A stretch of DNA of 64,000 nucleotides from Vigna angularis (GCF_016808095.1 NC_068972.1:7682001-7746000), one strand, 5' to 3'; counted from the stretch's first letter, positions 26,601 to 38,765 are shown. Numbers and translations: made by a program. The notes: generated from the sequence alone by a model not told the origin.

Positions 26601-29600
26601 TTGGATGATGTAATATAAACTTTTCAATATTTTGAAAACAAATTTTAATTAAAATAAGATAATAATTTAAAAATAATATGTAATCACATCTGAAAAAAAA
26701 CATTAACCATAAATAAACATTAGACAAGAGTACACAAGTTTCATATAATGAATTTTAATATACATTAGTAACATAAAATTTTTCCCCTAATTAACCAAAA
26801 ATGTTCAAGAGGCACTGTGTAAACAAAAATATGAATACATTATATAAATAATACCAACTAACACGTTACTATTTTAATCACCCAGGTAGGTTTATATGAT
26901 GGAGATGATGACTATTATTTTATCAAAGTGTTGCATGAATTGAACTGACTTTGAATTCCAAGCCTTAGTTATTTAACATAAGCGGCGTGAATGTGCTATT
27001 CCTTTTTCATATGTTATATTTTGAGAGTGCCCATGAATCGATGTGGACAAGTCAAATCAACACAAACTTAAAATGTTGACATCTTTATCAACTTAAACAT
27101 GACATGTTGTTAAGTAACAAAAGAAATACATATTTTCATTTAAGCTACACAAATAAAAAAGAAATAAAATATTTAAGATAGATACAAATAAGTTTTATTT
27201 GTATACATTATTAATTAGTATAAAATATTGGTTTGATGTGTCTATTTTTAAATATTTTTTCACAAGATGACATAATTGTTAAAACTTTGAATGTCAAATA
27301 TCAAAGTTAAAAATAAAATTTAACATAAAATCTGCTTTGAAAAAATATCTTAGAAATTTAAAGAGAAGAATATTTATAAAGAAAAAAAAAGTTCAATACA
27401 TTACCTTTTTTACCTATAATTTTTTAAATAACATTTTCATTGTTGTTTAATTTAAGTTATTAAAACGTGTCTTACGATGTTATCTAACTAATATAGGTTG
27501 TGTTATTCAGTTATATATCATGGTGGTATACAAGAGTATAATATAGTACGAAGAACTATATGACATACATATTTTTTCATGTAATGTTTGTTGTTACGTT
27601 TAACTAATGTCGTCTTACTTTTCTTACATCCCTGGGCTCTGTCATGTGATAGGGTGTGAAGGAATATTAGTCTGGAACATTTCCAATAATTTGTGCAGGA
27701 CTTTAATTACTAACGTTTAATAATCAATTTGTCATGGTATAATTGGTTTTGATTGGACTTTGAACTTTTTATAACGTATGGTTGCTATAAGTTTCAAGCG
27801 TCATATTGAATAAATCAAAATTTGGACCAGCTTATTAGAGACATTATTTGTTGCAATTATGTTATACTATTACGGAAAAATCAACTATAATAATTAAAAT
27901 ATTAATTCAACCCCTTCGTAGACATTGAATTTTGACTTAATGTCATTCAAAGGCAACCAGCATTGGCAAGCCACAAATTGTATTTGAAAAAAAAAGTCGG
28001 CTTATATGCGTGAGTTTATTTCAAAAGATTTTCTATTTTATGAAAACTATAATTATTATATTGGAATTTATGCCATAAAATAGTTAGAATTATTTAGTCA
28101 TACAAGGTGAAGTCATTACGTGGTGGGTGCTATGGGAAATATACTCTTTAGAAACTTAGGCTTCATTAAAAGAGAATAAAAAAGAGAAAATAAACTAGTT
28201 TATAAGCTAGTAGGTGATTATAAACTAAAAATAAAAATATAAAATTAATTGAAAGTTATAGAACATGTAAATTTACTTTGATCGAGTCATAAAAAGTAAC
28301 TTAACGTTGAATATGGTCAGCACACGAAGAACAGGTAAAATATATTAGATAGTTTGTGAGGCCAATTAATAATGAATCCATATTTTATAATGACGTAGAA
28401 TAACTTTCGAATGTAAATGCAGAACATGTAAACGAACATAAAAAAAAATTAAAATATTAATGTAATAATAATATAAATTTTTATAAATAGATATTTGAGA
28501 TAAAATGAAAATCTTTTTGCTTCTTCTATATATGTTTGCATATTGTTTTCCATTTTAGAAAAAATATAAAAAATAAAGAAATTATTAATCAAATTTCAAA
28601 ATAGTTGAGAGTAACTTAATTTATTGTGTAATATAATTTAGTTTGGACAAGTTATTTTTGAGGAAAAAGAAGCTAATTATTTTTTTATTTTGTCTTTTAA
28701 ATGTATTATTATCTCATTATTTTTGTGTGATGATGATATTGAGAAATTTATAACTTGTGTGTAATTATAGGTGCGTAACGTGGTGTATTTAAATCTGGAA
28801 TTATACTGAACCTACTTAGGTTTTAATTAATCGATACCAGGTTTAACTTTTAAAAGACTGAAAATATGCCAAATGTAGTAAGTAGTGCATGAAAAACGTT
28901 GAACCAGCTAGAAAGAACCCAAAGCATGAAGCATCAATTGCGAAACAGCAACCTTCACAATGTTACACGAAAAAAAGACAAAAATAGTGTTGCTGTAAAT
29001 TAGTGAATGAAAATTAAGGTTCCTATAGGTAGATGCTAGGTGTATAATTGATCTCTTTGAAGATTGTGAGATTATTATAATACATTAAGCAAAAGAAATA
29101 GTAAAATAGTGGCTTATAGAAAAAATAATGCTATAATAGTGATCAGAATGAGTTTACGTGAGATTAAGGTTTACGTCTCGTCAGAAGTACCAAACCCAAA
29201 CGGCAAACATCACCATCACTTTTACATCTCCGATCCCAACAACGTAAGAAAATGAGAGGGAATATAAGTATCTCAAAATCATTTTCTTTCTTCATATTCT
29301 ATTTTCATTTTACTTTGGTACAATGTGACGTCACCCCATGCGTGGTTTCAGGCCTTCACTAAACTTTCCGAGGTCTTTTCCTACATGTGCCCCAATACGA
29401 CAAACCACAATTTTGTTAAAATTTTATCTACAGCTAATATTTTCCTTAACTATTTTTTTAATACAATTTTACCCTATTTTCGTATTTGTCTTTTTATGAA
29501 AACTGTTATATGAAAAATTTTAATTTCAAATTTATTAAAATCTATATGAAGTATTGTTTCTGTTAATTTTCTTTTATTTTATCACCTGCTAAAAAAATTC

Positions 29601-30090
29601 CATGAAACAAAAAGAAAAATATATAAAAAATAAATAATTCTTAGTCTTCAAGTTTTAAATAATATAATCTTTTTTTAACTTTTTAAAATGTTAATTGTTA
29701 TTTTTATTCTAATGATTATAAAATATATACATACGCTTCGTATATTATTTATGTTTTTAAGTAATGTGGTTAGAAATGTAAATTTCATTAATGATTTGTG
29801 AATCAATTTCAATACACTTTTAAATTAAGGCTCATTTTCATTCATTATATCAAATCAATAGATTGAAAAAACTTCAATTTTCAAAGGTTTTTCATAAAGT
29901 AAATTTTTTATTGTAGTCAAAAGTAATTTTAGTCCATTAAAACTTCAATTAACTTACTATAAGTTTCTTAAATGTTTAAAATATTCTAAATTGTAAATTG
30001 ATTCCTAAAAGTTTTAAATTGATTTTTAATAATTTTTATTATTTGTAATTTAATTGTAAGGTTAAGGTTTAATTCATGTTATTTAAGTCA
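23666..30090. other. Long AT-rich intergenic stretch, no gene seen
   Basis: No coding exons, RNA genes or bounded elements were recognised. A short tandem duplication near 24445-24545 repeats ATCAAATATCAAATAAATAT-type words. The rest is AT-rich with many A/T homopolymers. Confidence 0.5.
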
Positions 30091-30420
30091 TACTTAACTT
30101 GTGTAGTCATATTCAATTTAGTTTAACTTAGTTTGACTCTATCTAAATTAACTTTTTATAAATTAGATTCAACACAATTAGACTTAATATTGATTTCAGT
30201 TAACTTGGTATGACATCGACCTAATCCAACTTAAGCATACTTGATTGGTAAGTTTTACTTGAACCTAACTTAATCCAACTTATCTTGACATAGCTACGCT
30301 TGACCATCTTAACATGGGTTTATTTGGCATGAATCAAACTAATTTGAGTTTGACCTAACATAGTCCCATCTAGACTTGGGTCAGACCTAAAATGTCTTAG
30401 GCCCAACTTAGTCATATTTT
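30091..30420. repeat. Degenerate low-complexity tract, left half
   Basis: Irregularly repeated words (TTAACTT, GACTTAA, CCAACTTA, CTTGAC). It is the left part of one tract that continues at 31316, beyond the inserted Mutator-like element. Confidence 0.6.
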
Positions 30421-31315
30421 GGGTGTTGCTCCCTCCACCACCACACCTTTCTCCCTCCACCTCCCTTTTACTATTTTGTCCCTTAGTAAAATTTTATTTT
30501 TAGGGTTATTATTTTTTAATTTTACCCATTCACAACCTATTTCATTAATAACCTATTCTAGTCCCGTACATGAGTAAAATACTTTTCTTTCATTTTAACA
30601 TTATATTTTTTCCTCTCTTTCTTTCGTCGTTGTGAGATACTACTACAAGTTGCAAAGGTTGGTGGTGGTGGAAAGAATTATCAAGCAGTCTCTCTCTCGT
30701 GGTGCAGTGCGTGGAGTGCTTCCTCGTATTCGAATAAACCTTGAAATAAAACCCTAAAATAAAAAACGTAATCTTTAAACGGAGGTGACATCGGATGTCA
30801 ACATCCTTCAACGGATGTCAACATCCGTTTAAGGAAAAACGGATGTCAACATCCGTTTTACCTTAAACGGATGTTGACATCCGTTGAAGATGTCACCTCC
30901 CGTTTAAAGGTTACGTTTTTTATTTTAGAGTTTGTTTTATTATGAGACATCCGTTGAAGGATGTCACCTCCGTTGATGTATACTTTCTCACGCTGGTTGA
31001 TGCTCTGGACGTTCCTCGATGTTCCTCCACACCACGGCGGCGACGCTCCTTCACACCACGGCAATGGAAGCTTTCAAACCAAAAAAAAAACTGGGAAGAA
31101 AAAGGAATGGAAGTGCGGGAGGTGGGGAGGTGAAACGAAAATGGGGAAAGGGGAAGAGAGTTCTGTGGGTGGGTGCTGGGAAAGTAAAATTAGGGTTTCA
31201 AATTATTTAAAATAGGGTAAAAGTAAAAATCTTTTTAACTTAAGGATATAATTGTATTTAAAATAATGTGGAGAGGTGGAGGAAGTATAGGGTGGTGGTG
31301 AAGGGAGCAACACAC
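30421..31315. mobile_element. Non-autonomous Mutator-like element, copy A (895 bp)
   Basis: The left end reads GGGTGTTGCTCCCTCCACCA and the right end, reversed, reads GTGTGTTGCTCCCTTCACCA. Recognisable inverted ends extend about 45-50 bp. The 9-bp sequence TCATATTTT is repeated exactly at 30412-30420 and 31316-31324. A 9-bp target-site duplication is the hallmark of the Mutator superfamily. No transposase is encoded. Inside are a large hairpin (30755-30930) and a GC-richer patch at about 30980-31190. It interrupts the low-complexity tract on both sides. Confidence 0.85.
30755..30930. repeat. Nested palindrome/hairpin inside element A
   Basis: Two arms of about 75 bp, from near AAAAAACGTAATCTTTAAAC to GTTTAAAGGTTACGTTTTTT, pair around a centre near 30840. 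Each arm contains copies of GGATGTCAACATCC or its complement GGATGTTGACATCC, itself a near-palindrome (GGATGT/ACATCC). Four copies lie within about 100 bp, so small palindromes are nested in a larger one. Confidence 0.85.
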
Positions 31316-32070
31316 TCATATTTTTGTTTTAACCCAACCCAACCTACTTCAATCTAACACGATCTAACCTGACTTTTGTTTGCTTGACCCAACCTTGCAT
31401 GACTTGGACTCAATCCAACGTAACCATTTTTGATTGAGTGCAACTTTGCCTAACTTTGGTCTTAGTGGACTTAACTTGACTGGGCCAACTCCTTCAATCT
31501 TGGTTCGTTTAACTTAGCTTAACTCGGATTAAACCTAACATTGTCTAACATGAGTCTAATATGACTTGGGACTATCTCAACCTAAACTCACATGGCACGA
31601 TTTAAACTTGGGCCTCCTTAGCTTGACTCAACTTAATTCAATATGGACACAATCAAACTTAGTCTAACCTAGGCCCAACTTAACTTGATTATACTCTTTT
31701 GGACATGGACTTGAATTGACATGAACTTGGTCCAGCCTGGGCCTAGGCTAATCTTTTGAGATGGTCCATACTCAACCTAACTTGATCACTCATATTAATT
31801 TGGTATAACTTACTTAACATGAGTTTGACTTAACTTAGCCCATATTGGATCCAATTCAAATTGATCAAACATGAGTCAAGCTTGTCTCAACTTCACCTCA
31901 ATCAACATGACTTAGCCAATTCTAACTTAGATCAACTTGATTATAGTCTATTTTGACTTAATTTAAACTCGACTCAGTTTTATCTAAACTTAGACTATGC
32001 TATCTTGACATGACCATAATTAGTCTATCTTGACCTAAGTCTAATTCGATCGTATTTATTCTAATTGGAT
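31316..32070. repeat. Degenerate low-complexity tract, right half
   Basis: Continuation of the 30091-30420 tract: recurring AACTTGACTTAACTT-, CCCAACCTAAC- and TTGACATG-type words with no fixed period. No reading frame. Confidence 0.6.
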
Positions 32071-32906
32071 CAAAATTTGGATAAAAAAATAATTTGTATT
32101 TGTATAAAAATTTATTTTAATATTTTTTCATTTTTATTTTATAAAAAGTTATTTTACTTTTAAAAATGAACTATGAATTAGTTTTCATTTTTTTTTTGTT
32201 ATTTTATCCACATAATTTTTTTTTAATGTAGAATTTGTATTATCGTGAACTTTGTTTGGGCCTAATCTACCTAGATTATCAGATGCCCTCTCTACTGACG
32301 CAAATTGAAAACCTCGGATCAGTAAGTCATGTTAGATTTGTAATTAACTCAAGTCTAGTAGTGTACGAAGATAAAGTTCTTTTAAAACTCTTTTTTAGTA
32401 TGTGTGCTATAGTCGTTAATATTTACTTTTTTTTAGGCATTCCTAATTAGAAACTGTTTACGAACTAGTTACATAATTGAACAACTTAGTTATAATTTTG
32501 TTAAACAAGTGCTTATATGTAAATTGTTTAGATAATTGAAAAAGAAAGATAACTAAACGGTTTTATACAAATTACAAACTATTTTCTTAAATCACCCAAA
32601 AAAATTATTTAAATAAGTTGAAAATAGTTTATGAATATAAACAATAAAAACGCTGTCTTTTATGTGAAAATATTTTTTCTGTTATTTACAGTTGTTTTTT
32701 ACCAATCTGATGAAAAGTTCATGATTTGCTGTTTTTATCTTAGCATTGTTCTGATATAATGTTCTGCATATATGATTTGACAACCATTTTGCTCTCACTC
32801 ACTCGTATATTTGACTGTATTATATGCATCACACGTCCAAGGTTGTAATGAAGTTTTCACAGAAACATAACGACATGTTTTCAAAAACTTATATATATTT
32901 GTTTAT

Positions 32907-32910
<4 letters not shown>

Positions 32911-33000
<90 letters not shown>
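32911..33000. repeat. (AT)45 microsatellite
   Basis: Uninterrupted AT repeat of about 90 bp, the longest in the window. Confidence 0.95.
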
Positions 33001-33004
<4 letters not shown>

Positions 33005-34096
33005 ACGAAAGATTACAGGAATATAATCAATTTTTATTCAAACAAACAAATGAGTTTTTTTCTCTCGAAACAATAGGTTATATGCATGATCTTATGAAAT
33101 AGAATAACGACATACTTCATATATACTATATATTTTTATGTATAAATTATTTACATCTCATGACGTACGTATTTTCTAGTGGGTATGTAATACATTATTT
33201 TAGTCTGAATAAGAGATTAAAATTCTTCTTTAGAGCATCGACAAGTGACATTGACGTTCTAAGAAAGAATATACATGGCTTCAAAACCCTAATATTTTTT
33301 ATAATTTTGATGCTATATAGTGGGGTGGAGCACTTTGGTGGGTGGGTTTTGAGTTTTATTGCTAAGTTAGCAAGTAATTTGGGTAAACAGCATGGGTGGG
33401 TTTTGGATCCACGCGTGTTTGGATCTGCCAATACCATATGCCAAGTTGGGATAAGAGCTTTTTCCTTTTACTTTCAGAAAAGAAAGATACTTCTTCTTTT
33501 ATTAAATTTTTTTATTTTTGGATAAGTTACATTAATGAGAGGCCATCATAAAATTTGAGTAAGATGGTAACTGTTTGACAAATTGGCTCCAGTGAAATAA
33601 AATATGCCTTAGAGTCATCATATAAGCTGCAAAAGGATAAGTATTGAATGTGATGTGCATCTGAATTTGATGTCATGGGAGAACAATGTTTGAACCTTAT
33701 GCTTCAATCATAATATAATTAGAAAATTATGTAAGATTTGGTAGTTGCGTGATTTCTATCTCCCAATGCTATTATTTCTTTGGATAACTATCAAAATATC
33801 AAATCTTACACTTAACAACCCCACACTTCTCAACTTTCCTGTGCCAACTATTTTAGCTTCTTTTATTTTTCATCAATATTTAAATTTTTATTTTAAACAC
33901 GTACGACTGTTAAATTTTCACAAACCATAAATTATAGACAGGCTTATGTATTTGAATATTTTTAGGTTAGCTATACATTTCACAAACCATAAATAAATAA
34001 TGTCATCTTTTAGTTAATTATGTTTATGTCAATTGGAATTTTTATAAAGAGCAAGACAAAATATATTAATTATGTGGGATAAGTTAACCAAACTTT

Positions 34097-34097
<1 letters not shown>

Positions 34098-34175
<78 letters not shown>
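34098..34175. repeat. (AT)n microsatellite
   Basis: AT repeat of nearly 80 bp. Confidence 0.9.
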
Positions 34176-34180
<5 letters not shown>

Positions 34181-35132
34181 CTCTATATTTAAGCCTTTTA
34201 TCATATTTAATCATACATCTTATTTATCATAATTCATACATATTTCAAAAAAATATTTTTCGATATCATTAAAAAAGACAGAAAAATATTATGCATATGT
34301 CTATTCTTGGTTTACCAATTTATTTTTTTCTGTTATATTGTTATATTCTAAATTTGAGTATAAAAAGAATTAAGACATCAACTCACCCATTTATTACACA
34401 GATTCAGCCATTTATTACATACATTCTATATAGTACATAATATATTACTCATATTTACCGCCTTATTCCCCAAATTTTTCTTTGTTGTAACTTTTGTTCA
34501 AAATCACTTTCCAATCAAACATCTGTTCTCCAAATTTTTCTTTTTTGTAACTTTTGTTCAAAATCACTTTCCAGACATTCAAACATCTGTCTCCTCCGTT
34601 CCAAATCCCACATTTAATTATTATTATGCTAATTGTCCATCTCTTCAATGGTTGATTAATTGTTTCTTTGTTAAATTTGAATATAGTATACATAAAAAAG
34701 ATTAACCACTCCTTGATTGTTGTATTTCTTAAATTTATCTTGCATACTCCAAACATATGGATATTTGTAGTTATTTTTTTAGTGAACCTTATTTCTACTC
34801 ACTTTCTCTTCATGTAATTAGCTAGGATTTTGTTTTTCTTTATGTCGTGTCAAATTGCGTGTTTTTTTCATATAAAAGGTTATTTTTAATCTTTTTAGGA
34901 TTTTTTTTTCTTAGTTATCTCTTTCTCATTTAAATTTAGTTTACGTTTATATATAAATATAAATGAAAGAAAAGAAGAAGAAGGATAAGTAAACATTGAA
35001 TAAAAGAAACAAGTTGGATTTTATAAATCACTCTCCTGCACACCAGAGGAGACAAAAAATGAAAAACGACACCGCCAACATGTACGAACGCATGCATTGG
35101 CACTACAAGTAGAAAGTGAGGAATGCACTTAA

Positions 35133-35663
35133 TCACTTGATTTTAGAGACGATTCTGAAGGCCAACTTGCTGAGGGTGGAAATTTGACTATTAAGAGCAG
35201 TAATGGCAGGGTTGTTAATATTTTCTGAAGCCAAGCCTCTGTCACAACCAGCAGGTCCATCACCAGCAACTTTGGCATCATAGCTAGCAGTCTGAGGATC
35301 ATCTTTATACTCTTCCAAGGCGCTCTTGAAGGATGCAACAACCCCATCGTAGTCGAAGTTCGCACATTGCACTATGGCTTTCTTGTTGTCTACCTGAGCC
35401 AACCCCTTCAGGAAGGCCTGAGCGTCTTTTGCCTTCGCCACCGCCCATTCTAGGATTGCCTCAGCCAGTTCGTCCACATTTTCTGCGTTCACAATCTTAG
35501 GATCAGCTTGCTTTAGCAGCATCAAGCACGCATCCTTGTACTCCAAGCTTTCCATGCACATTTTTTCAGCCAACCCTTTTTCACCATTTGCTGCCATGGG
35601 AGAATAGCAAACCATCACCAGACACACGGCCACAACAAAGGAACATAGTGCTGAGGAATTCAT
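35133..35663 (-). CDS. Invertase/pectin methylesterase inhibitor family protein, copy 1
   Basis: Intronless 176-residue secreted protein. Residues 1 to about 26 form a signal peptide (hydrophobic SFVVAVCLVMVCYSPMAA). The mature part fits the plant PMEI-type four-helix bundle: four cysteines at 36, 46, 100 and 140, with the first two close together and the last two 40 apart, as in the two family disulfides. The QCANFDYDGVV and AGCDRGLA contexts surround Cys3 and Cys4. Such proteins bind and inhibit cell-wall or vacuolar invertase, or pectin methylesterase; sequence alone does not say which. A close paralog lies 2.4 kb away on the same strand. A run of 23 A (as read in the gene) sits 14 nt upstream of the ATG, and a TATAAAAG box lies further upstream. 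Confidence 0.92.
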   Translation of the reverse strand: MNSSALCSFVVAVCLVMVCYSPMAANGEKGLAEKMCMESLEYKDACLMLLKQADPKIVNAENVDELAEAILEWAVAKAKDAQAFLKGLAQVDNKKAIVQCANFDYDGVVASFKSALEEYKDDPQTASYDAKVAGDGPAGCDRGLASENINNPAITALNSQISTLSKLAFRIVSKIK

Positions 35664-35677
35664 CTTTGCGATAGAGA

Positions 35678-35700
35678 TTTTTTTTTTTTTTTTTTTTTTT
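35678..35700 (-). repeat. A23 homopolymer in the leader of PMEI copy 1
   Basis: 23 consecutive T on the plus strand, hence A in the transcript sense, 14 nt before the start codon. The paralogous leader at 38559-38600 lacks it, so it arose after the duplication. Confidence 0.85.
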
Positions 35701-35753
35701 GCCTTGGAGGGTTTGGTGTGAAGGAGTGAGTTTTTCGTTCATGATGTTGGGAT

Positions 35754-35761
35754 CTTTTATA
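35754..35761 (-). promoter_or_regulatory. TATA box of PMEI copy 1
   Basis: TATAAAAG on the minus strand, about 90 bp upstream of the ATG. A CTTAATTAAG palindrome (35828-35837) further upstream is shared with the promoter of copy 2. Confidence 0.6.
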
Positions 35762-35880
35762 GTTTCTCAAACCCTATTTTAGGTTAACGATTTATTTTTT
35801 TAGAAATCTACAACCGCTCTTACTATGCTTAATTAAGTTAAAGAAAAAGTCATACGACAAATTTGCCATATAAATAGTGC

Positions 35881-36670
35881 TATCATCTTGCTGAGCCTCT
35901 TCCTCATCATCAAATTGCATTTTTCAAAGGAAAAAAATATATATTTTGACAACTACATTTTAACATAAATTAAATTATTCGACAGAATTAATCAAGAGTG
36001 TAACACCATCTATGACAAGAAAAAACAATTAAATAAATAAGTAATCGTTTCCGCCATAAATAAATAAGAAAGATTAAATCCTCCCATTACTTGTCTGGAA
36101 TTTTTATATTTAAAAGTGATTGAGAAGAAGAACATCATCAGGTGCAATACATTATCAATATATGAAGAATGTTAGTCGGTGAAATATATTCATTTTCATA
36201 TGCTGTTTGTTAAAATTGGTTAAAACTTATAAAACCATTCGAGAAATTTTATTGAATGGAAGTGAAATGTATTCATTGTTTTAATTTATGAAGTCTTAAT
36301 TAGCCAAACATATATGGATTGAAAGGAGAATTGTTTTTAATGTTTTCATGAATAAATTACAAGTGTCATAAATAAATTAGAATAATATATGTTAAATAAT
36401 TAATTGAAAATATGTTGAGAATAGTTTTACTCAATTGAAAAATAAAAAAGATTTTTGAGAGTTAATAGAATCAAGATTTTGAAAATAGTTCAATTTGTTT
36501 AAGTTTAGTAATTTATAAAACCTAAGTCCAATTTATTTATTTTGATCAGTCCAACTCTTAAGCGTGTAGAGGTTTAGGGATGTTAAAATAAGTTAGTCTG
36601 ACCTGTTTTAATTTTACCAGCAGTAATAAAACGGGTTGAAAATTTAATCGTTCCGTCATTTTTTTTTTAA

Positions 36671-36746
<76 letters not shown>

Positions 36747-37727
36747 AATTAAAGCATATAAATATTTTTTATTATTTTACTTAATTAATTCATATCTTTA
36801 TTGAATGAATTAACTAAAATTATTATCGTCATGACACATTTACATCTTCATATAATAATAAAAAAAATATTTGAAACTATTTTTATTTTAACTTTAATTA
36901 AAAATATAGCAAACAAATTGAAAACCTCTATGTACTCGTACAAATTTTGGGAGCGCGGAATAAGATCTATTTTACCATCCTTATATATTAATATCTGTAT
37001 TGTTGATTTACAGAGGAGAAAACATATTTGATCATAATAAATGTCAGTTAAAATTTTAGTATAGAATTGACAGAAAAAATATTTAATCTTTTCATAACTT
37101 AGAACGATGATGTGTCTTTGTATATAAGGATTGTAAATGAACTAGTTTCGTATGTATTATTCCAATTCGTTTTCAATTTTGATGAAAAAGGTCCATATTG
37201 AATAGTATATTTCGTACATGTCTTTATTTTAAATTAAACTATTAAAACACTTTTATTAGATAATATAAAAAATTTATATGAATTATCTTTTAGTATTTAA
37301 TTTTGTAATTTTTTAGATGCACACATTTGATAACTTTTCATTCTTTTATATAATTATTTTACTTTCATTCAATTGTTATTTCATATTCTTATAAATATTT
37401 ATATAATTAAAAGTTATTTATTAATATCTAACATTGAAGAAAAAAATCCTTTCTTTTTAATATTTAATATTTCATAATACAATATTTTAATTGTTTTAAT
37501 TTTTATAAAAAAAATGATTTGATAACGTAATATTTTATTCAATATTAAGAAAATGTTTATCTTTTGATATATAAAAATTTGGTATAAACAATGCTACTCG
37601 TCATTATTTCTTAAACCAACGTTATCATCAAGATACGATTAACTATAGACTTTGTGCCAGGTGCTCTCATATAAATATACTTCCTGATAAAAAGAAGACT
37701 TTATTTTATTAAGTCAAGGAATTTTGT
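35881..37727. other. AT-rich spacer between the PMEI duplicates
   Basis: No gene. It contains an (AT)n run at 36675-36744; the rest is AT-rich. Confidence 0.55.
36675..36744. repeat. (AT)n microsatellite
   Basis: AT repeat of about 70 bp. Confidence 0.95.
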
Positions 37728-38027
37728 TTTTACTCACTTTCTCTTCATATATTATTAAAAAAAATCTTTAATTTTGTTTTTGCTTGTTATCGTGTCGGGG
37801 TTTATTTTCTGATAAACAGTTATTTCTAATCCTTCTAAAAATGTTATTTTCTTAATTATGTTGCTTTGTATTTAAATTCAGTTTAGCCGTGTGTCTGTAA
37901 ATATAAAGCAAAGATTGAGTAGAAGCAACAAGTTTAATTTGATTAATGACTTGCACTCCCCCACACCAAAAAATATATATATATAGCAACAGCCCACACT
38001 TTGGCTTGAGCATGGTGGCGAATTCAC

Positions 38028-38558
38028 TTAATCACCGCATTTACTGACGGCATTGAAGGCCAAGCTGCTGAGGAGGAGTATTTGGCGGTTAAGAGCGGCA
38101 ATGGCAGGGTTGTTAATATTTGCTGAAGCCAAACCTCTGTCACAACAATCAGGTCCGTCACCAGCAACTTTCGCATCATAGCTAGCGGTTTCAGGATCAT
38201 CTTTCAACTCTCCTAAGGCGCTCTTGAAAGATTCAACCACCCCATCGTAATCGAAATTCGCACATTGCACTATGGCTGGACTATTGTCCACCTGAGCCAA
38301 CTCCTTCAGGAAGGCTTGACCCTCTGATCCCTTGCTCACAGCCCACTCTAGGGTTGCCTCTGCCAGATCTTGGAAGCTTTTTGCACTCACGATCTTAGGA
38401 TCGGCTTGCTTTAGCAGCGCCAAACACCCCTCCTTGTCTTCGAAGCTTTCCATGCAGATCTGTTCGGCCAACCCTTGTTCACCCTTTGCTGCCATGGGAG
38501 AATAGGAAATCATCACCAGACACAAGGCCACAACAAAGCAACGTGTTGAGGAACTCAT
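38028..38558 (-). CDS. Invertase/pectin methylesterase inhibitor family protein, copy 2
   Basis: Tandem paralog of the gene at 35133-35663: also intronless, 176 residues, with a signal peptide (FVVALCLVMISYSPMAA) and a PMEI-type cysteine pattern at 35, 45, 99 and 138/139. Shared blocks include LLKQADPKIV, AIVQCANFDYDGVV and NINNPAI. It differs by a CC pair at the fourth cysteine position and an extra Cys at 174 near the C-terminus, which could change disulfide pairing or allow a dimer. TATAAATA lies at 38640-38647 on the minus strand. Confidence 0.92.
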   Translation of the reverse strand: MSSSTRCFVVALCLVMISYSPMAAKGEQGLAEQICMESFEDKEGCLALLKQADPKIVSAKSFQDLAEATLEWAVSKGSEGQAFLKELAQVDNSPAIVQCANFDYDGVVESFKSALGELKDDPETASYDAKVAGDGPDCCDRGLASANINNPAIAALNRQILLLSSLAFNAVSKCGD

Positions 38559-38639
38559 TTTGTGATGGGGTTGCTTTATTTATTGGTCCCTTAGGGTTTG
38601 GTGTGGGGGAGTGAGTACTTTGTTCAACATCAATTGGAA

Positions 38640-38647
38640 TATTTATA
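38640..38647 (-). promoter_or_regulatory. TATA box of PMEI copy 2
   Basis: TATAAATA on the minus strand, about 80 bp before the ATG. The upstream CTTAATTAAG palindrome (38715-38724) matches copy 1. Confidence 0.55.
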
Positions 38648-38765
38648 TTGTCTTTAATTCTAATTTAGGTTAACGCTACCTGTTTTTAGGAACCTACAAC
38701 CACTCCTTACCGTGCTTAATTAAGCTAAAAAAAGTCATATAACAAATTCGTACTATAAAAGATAT

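Larger units (their letters stand above)
32071..34790. other. AT-rich intergenic DNA with two long AT repeats
   Basis: Apart from the microsatellites at 32911-33000 and about 34098-34175, nothing is recognised. A direct duplication at about 34465-34515 and 34530-34575 repeats the words CCAAATTTTTCTTT and TGTAACTTTTGTTCAAAATC. Confidence 0.5.
34790..35880. repeat. Duplicated segment carrying PMEI copy 1
   Basis: Matches 37728-38765 outside the coding region as well. Downstream both share ACTCACTTTCTCTTCAT and a TCGTGTC-containing stretch. Upstream both share GGGTTTGGTGTG, TTTTAGGTTAACG-like words and CTTAATTAAG. Copies are diverged by indels; ends are approximate. Confidence 0.7.
37728..38765. 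repeat. Duplicated segment carrying PMEI copy 2
   Basis: Partner of 34790-35880 in the same orientation; similarity runs through the promoter, coding and 3' flanking DNA. Confidence 0.7.

Noticed and set aside
32824..33102. Open frames made of alternating Tyr-Ile (also at 34029-34272 and 53697-54092)
   Set aside because: They are translations of AT dinucleotide repeats and carry no protein information.
35129..35365. Second minus-strand frame overlapping PMEI copy 1
   Set aside because: Out-of-frame overlap with the PMEI coding sequence and no family features.
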